Under the pieces are notes generated by a model that saw only the letters and a program-made list of their open reading frames with translations, was not told the origin of the DNA and did no database searches. The position numbers were made by a program, and so were the translations under genes. 64,000 nt of DNA, from positions 2,914,001 to 2,978,000 of the forward strand of contig CP048838.1 of NCBI GenBank assembly GCA_012317185.1. Reading direction: 5' to 3'. Shown here piece after piece: positions 61,378 through 64,000 of this stretch. Origin of the DNA: [Clostridium] innocuum (GTDB lineage Bacteria; Bacillota_I; Bacilli_A; Erysipelotrichales; Erysipelotrichaceae). How positions within the stretch are numbered: position 1 is the stretch's first letter; every line of letters starts with the position of its first letter.

Positions 61378-61992
61378 ATGTCAGCATATGTTTCAACAAA
61401 AAGCAGGATGAGTGTACAAACCATCGCCAAAATCAGTATTCTGGGAGCACTGGCCTTTCTGGTCATGATGTTTGAAATCCCCCTTCCCTTTGCGCCTGAT
61501 TTTTATAAGCTTGGCTTTGATGAGGTTATCGTATTGATTGGAGGATTTGCTCTTGGCCCCTGGGCAGCCGTCTGCATTGAAGCTCTGAAAATCGCATTGA
61601 ATCTGCTCATCGGAGGAACCATTACGATGGGCGTCGGAGAGCTTACCAACTTTCTGATTGGTCTTTCCTTTGTACTTCCGGCCACAATCATCTATCAAAG
61701 GGATAAAACGAGAAAGCATGCCCTGTTCGGTCTGATTGCAGGAACGATCTGTATGACGATACTGGGAGGACTTCTGAATTATTTCGTAATGCTGCCGGCT
61801 TATTCCTATTTTATGAACCTGCCACTGGATCGCATTATCGAATTTGGCCATGCAGTAAATCCAAACATTAACGGATTGCTTGCACTGGTGCTGATGGCAA
61901 CCACCCCATTCAATGTGTTAAAGGGTGTCCTGTGCAGCATTGTTGTCTTCTTATCTTATAAAAAGGTATCCCCGGTTATAAAGAAACGGTAA
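61378..61992 (+). CDS. ribU: Riboflavin ECF transporter S component RibU
   Basis: A 204-residue membrane protein with six helices of the ECF S-component type. RibU-like features are LGALAFLVMMFEIPLPFAPDF, the GPWAAVCIEALKIALNLL segment and GVGELTNFLIG. It binds riboflavin with high affinity and works with the shared ECF energising module, which is not in this window. AGGAGG lies 8 nt before the ATG. The FMN riboswitch upstream fixes the substrate. Confidence 0.95.
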   Translation: MSAYVSTKSRMSVQTIAKISILGALAFLVMMFEIPLPFAPDFYKLGFDEVIVLIGGFALGPWAAVCIEALKIALNLLIGGTITMGVGELTNFLIGLSFVLPATIIYQRDKTRKHALFGLIAGTICMTILGGLLNYFVMLPAYSYFMNLPLDRIIEFGHAVNPNINGLLALVLMATTPFNVLKGVLCSIVVFLSYKKVSPVIKKR

Positions 61993-62039
61993 CAAGCTTC
62001 CGCTTGGTCTGAATTCAGATAAAGCGGAAGCTTGTTTTA
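61991..62039 (+). terminator. Intrinsic terminator of ribU
   Basis: AACAAGCTTCCGCTT pairs with AAGCGGAAGCTTGTT, followed by TTATT; the hairpin begins within the stop codon. Confidence 0.85.
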
Positions 62040-62125
62040 TTATGCAAGCCATACCCTGATGGAAAGCAGCTGCTATCGATTCATGTATTAAGGGATTACT
62101 TCATCCTTTCCAACATACCAAAGGC

Positions 62126-62580
62126 CTACTCCTCATGCTTTTTGATGATCTTTTTGAAGTTGAGCTGGCGCTTCTCACGCACATAGCCCCTTGCTTCATA
62201 AAAGGCATGTGCCCCTGTACGTACTCGCCGGAAACAAGACGAATCATACAGACATTCTGATTTTCTGCCCATTGCTCTACCTCCGCAAGCAGCCTGCTTC
62301 CAATTCCCTGCTGCTGGTAATCCGTATGTACTGCAATTCCCAAAATATCTATCATTGGCGCTGCATACAGAATATCATAATCCTGTGCATGCACATAGCC
62401 GATAAGCTCCTGCTTTCTTTCAGCCACCACAAGGAGATGCTGCGGCATGTGTAACAGACGATGCAGCTGCTTTTGTGTATCTGACAGCGAACAGTCATAG
62501 CCAAGCACATCAGCATTCAAACACTGTAATGCAGCCGCATCCTCCTGCCGTGCAGTCCGCAGATGAATGTGATCCTTCAT
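62126..62580 (-). pseudogene. GNAT acetyltransferase with C-terminal frameshift
   Basis: MKDHIHLRTARQEDAAALQ then the GNAT core IDILGIAVHTDYQQQGIGSRLL. After VSGEY the family ending TGAHAFYEARGYVREKR is encoded in another frame and stops with TAG at 62128-62126 (KKIIKKHEE). A one-base loss near 62218-62223 explains it: GAGTACGTACAGG instead of an expected GAGTACCGTACAGG. As written the frame ends at 62101 with an unrelated serine-rich tail (159 codons). The C-terminal strand and tyrosine of the fold would be lost. Confidence 0.75.
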
Positions 62581-62651
62581 GATATTTCTCCTTCCCGTTT
62601 TTATTATTGCATAGCTTCAATTCCTAAAAAAAGTATTCTCAAAGCAATTCT

Positions 62652-63377
62652 TCAGACCTTTTGTCCGCCTGCGAAATGAAGCAGAGCATCCATAAGCAGT
62701 AAGATCAGTATAATCCATCCGGTCCATGCAAAGACACCGGTCATATCCGAGGTCAGCCTGCATAAATTCATCTGCCGTCCGATCCCCATCGGTACCTGCC
62801 CCATGATTTCCGACATGACACCCACCTTAAAGGTCAGCGAAATCCCGTTGGATAACGATGCCTGTATAGAGGAAGAAAGCAGCGGCAGATAGACACGGCG
62901 CAGCAAATACCAGCGACTCTCCGGATATAGCTGAACGACTCGCTTCAGGTTTTCATCCATATGCTGCAGACCACTGTACAGACTGCTGTATATCGTTGGG
63001 AAAATGATGAGAAAGCTGACGATTGCCGCACTGCTCTCCGAGCCGAACCATAATAGGATAACGATGATGTAGGAAATATTGGGAACACTGCGGGTCAGCA
63101 GCAGGATTGGATAAAACAAATCATGGAAGGCAGGCATGCGGTAGGATAGGAATGCACACCACCCGGCCAATACAAATGCCGCCAATAGTCCGCCCCATGA
63201 GCGAAGCAGCGTCACCAGTGTACTCTGATAAAATGCCGCAGACTGCAGCTGCGCTCCCATCAGCTTCAAAACATCGAGGGGATAGGGAATGATAAAATCA
63301 TTATCCATCCAGACAGCCAGCAGCCACCAGAGAAGAAACAGCAGAAACGCCGATGACAAAATTCTGGCCTGCCTCAT
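62652..63377 (-). CDS. NitT/TauT-type ABC transporter permease
   Basis: A 241-residue permease with six helices. The EAA-like loop is HMDENLKRVVQLYPESRWYLLRRVYLPLL, and SLTFKVGVMSEIMG is typical of the SsuC/TauC/thiamine-precursor group. Such importers take up nitrate, sulfonates, aromatic sulfonates or pyrimidine precursors; the ATPase and binding protein are not within the window. The start overlaps the SRAP gene stop by 4 bases. Confidence 0.82.
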   Translation of the reverse strand: MRQARILSSAFLLFLLWWLLAVWMDNDFIIPYPLDVLKLMGAQLQSAAFYQSTLVTLLRSWGGLLAAFVLAGWCAFLSYRMPAFHDLFYPILLLTRSVPNISYIIVILLWFGSESSAAIVSFLIIFPTIYSSLYSGLQHMDENLKRVVQLYPESRWYLLRRVYLPLLSSSIQASLSNGISLTFKVGVMSEIMGQVPMGIGRQMNLCRLTSDMTGVFAWTGWIILILLLMDALLHFAGGQKV

Positions 63378-63982
63378 CGCTCATCCTCATCAAACAGTGA
63401 CAGCTGGCTGTTTTTAGCCGGTACAGGTGCTTTCCTGTTATCCACTGCCGTAAATGTCAGTCGTTCGTTATCTACCTGAAATTCCAGTTCGTCCTGCAGA
63501 TACAGCGGAATCTGATCCTCAAGCATCAGAATGGGAGTACGATCATGGATATCCTTCATTTGTCTTACGGATTCCCCTGTCACAATCACGAATTCCTTAT
63601 GCTCATTATAAATTCCTGCCAGATAAAACAGAGGGGCATCCTCGCGCTGGATCAGTATTTTCTGCTTCTGCTTTCCTACCTTCACCCATTCATAAAATCC
63701 GTTGCAGGGAATCAGACATTTCTTAGAAAGCATGGAGCGAAAGGTCTTTTTCTTTTCAATACCTTCACTTCTTGCATTGATCAGCTTACCATACGGTCCC
63801 TCGATTCCCCATTTCATCACATCCAGCGAAAAATCCTCCTGTCCGTTGACGAGTACCAGCGCCTGATTGCCGGGAAATACTTCCTCTCTGGCAAACTCAA
63901 ACAGCGCCTGCTGCTCGATTTTATGCTTCAGCCTTGCGAATGCAGGCAGCTCTTTTAATTCAAAAAAATATCTTCCGCACAT
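63374..63982 (-). CDS. SRAP (SOS response-associated peptidase) family protein
   Basis: A 202-residue SRAP/YedK/HMCES protein. The catalytic cysteine is residue 2 (MCGRYFF), exposed after Met removal. Other active-site segments are GKLINARSEG (Asn), LIPCNGFYEW (Glu) and DIHDRTPI (His). It crosslinks to abasic sites in single-stranded DNA to protect them. The ATG at 63982 has AGGAGG 7 nt upstream; the ATG at 63988 would bury the cysteine and is rejected. Coupled to the ABC permease gene downstream. Confidence 0.93.
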   Translation of the reverse strand: MCGRYFFELKELPAFARLKHKIEQQALFEFAREEVFPGNQALVLVNGQEDFSLDVMKWGIEGPYGKLINARSEGIEKKKTFRSMLSKKCLIPCNGFYEWVKVGKQKQKILIQREDAPLFYLAGIYNEHKEFVIVTGESVRQMKDIHDRTPILMLEDQIPLYLQDELEFQVDNERLTFTAVDNRKAPVPAKNSQLSLFDEDER

Positions 63983-64000
63983 ATGCAAGCCTCCTGTCCT

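Overview
This 64 kb window is a bacterial chromosome segment of moderate G+C content. Gene content and codon use point to a low-GC Firmicute of the Erysipelotrichia, and the murF / D-Ala ligase / VanT-like racemase cluster makes [Clostridium] innocuum or a close relative the best guess (inference). Genes are dense, mostly on the minus strand, in short operons with good Shine-Dalgarno sites. I see no rRNA, tRNA or CRISPR array.

Layout. 1-3.5 kb: an edge-truncated membrane GGDEF-type N-terminus, a GNAT acetyltransferase, a family 6 DNA glycosylase and rimO. 3.7-8.1 kb (plus strand): an XRE-like regulator, three related DUF1307-like lipoproteins and a membrane diguanylate cyclase with a long leader. 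8.4-15.9 kb (minus): a PTS locus with a perfect cre box (BglG/LicR-type regulator, M42 aminopeptidase, lactose-class EIIA, EIIB, EIIC), followed by an M24 peptidase and a MalY-type C-S lyase. 16.1-21.2 kb: a glycolipid operon (two GT4 glycosyltransferases, a YbhN-like membrane protein, YhaM exonuclease) in which one glycosyltransferase is fused to a full-length RecX. 21.3-28.2 kb: an inositol-phosphatase-like protein, a lysine-riboswitch-controlled ABC transporter, VanZ and a polysaccharide deacetylase with Ig-like repeats. 30.1-36.4 kb: murF, a D-Ala-D-Ser-type ligase, a VanT-like racemase and its membrane half as separate genes, and a flavoprotein. 36.7-41.4 kb: a MerR regulator, PepD, and a split chromate transporter with a LysR regulator. 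41.5-43.2 kb: a TnpB element. 45.3-50.3 kb: a polyamine ABC operon with two unusual proteins (a PotC-PotD fusion, and PotA with Ig-like repeats inside its TOBE domain). 50.4-64 kb: two candidate small RNAs, an ArsR/MFS pair, a frameshifted ATP-grasp with an esterase, a PdaC-like deacetylase, typA, an FMN-riboswitch-controlled ribU, a frameshifted GNAT, an ABC permease and a SRAP protein.

Most unusual observation. Two paralogous AAA-ATPase/PD-(D/E)XK genes (28468-29960 plus; 43233-45019 minus) are each interrupted six times by tiny structured sequences, ten of 20-21 nt and two of 53-54 nt. The short ones share one architecture: a hairpin of 4-bp stem and 3-4-nt loop, directly followed by a hairpin of 3-bp stem and AGN loop. 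Exact removal of the elements restores family-typical protein sequence at each junction and a reconstructed length divisible by three (446 codons in the plus copy; 544 in the minus copy after also removing one extra A). Five positions are shared by the copies, one is unique to the plus copy, and the plus copy has lost the 97-codon segment lying between two direct copies of the element. The elements are more conserved than the coding sequence around them. I do not recognise this element family. It could be a very small mobile element, or an intervening sequence handled at the RNA or translation level.

Caution: tnpB, the ATP-grasp gene, one GNAT gene and the minus AAA copy each also carry an apparent single-base frameshift. 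Some of these may be sequencing errors or real decay. Neither explains the structured inserts.
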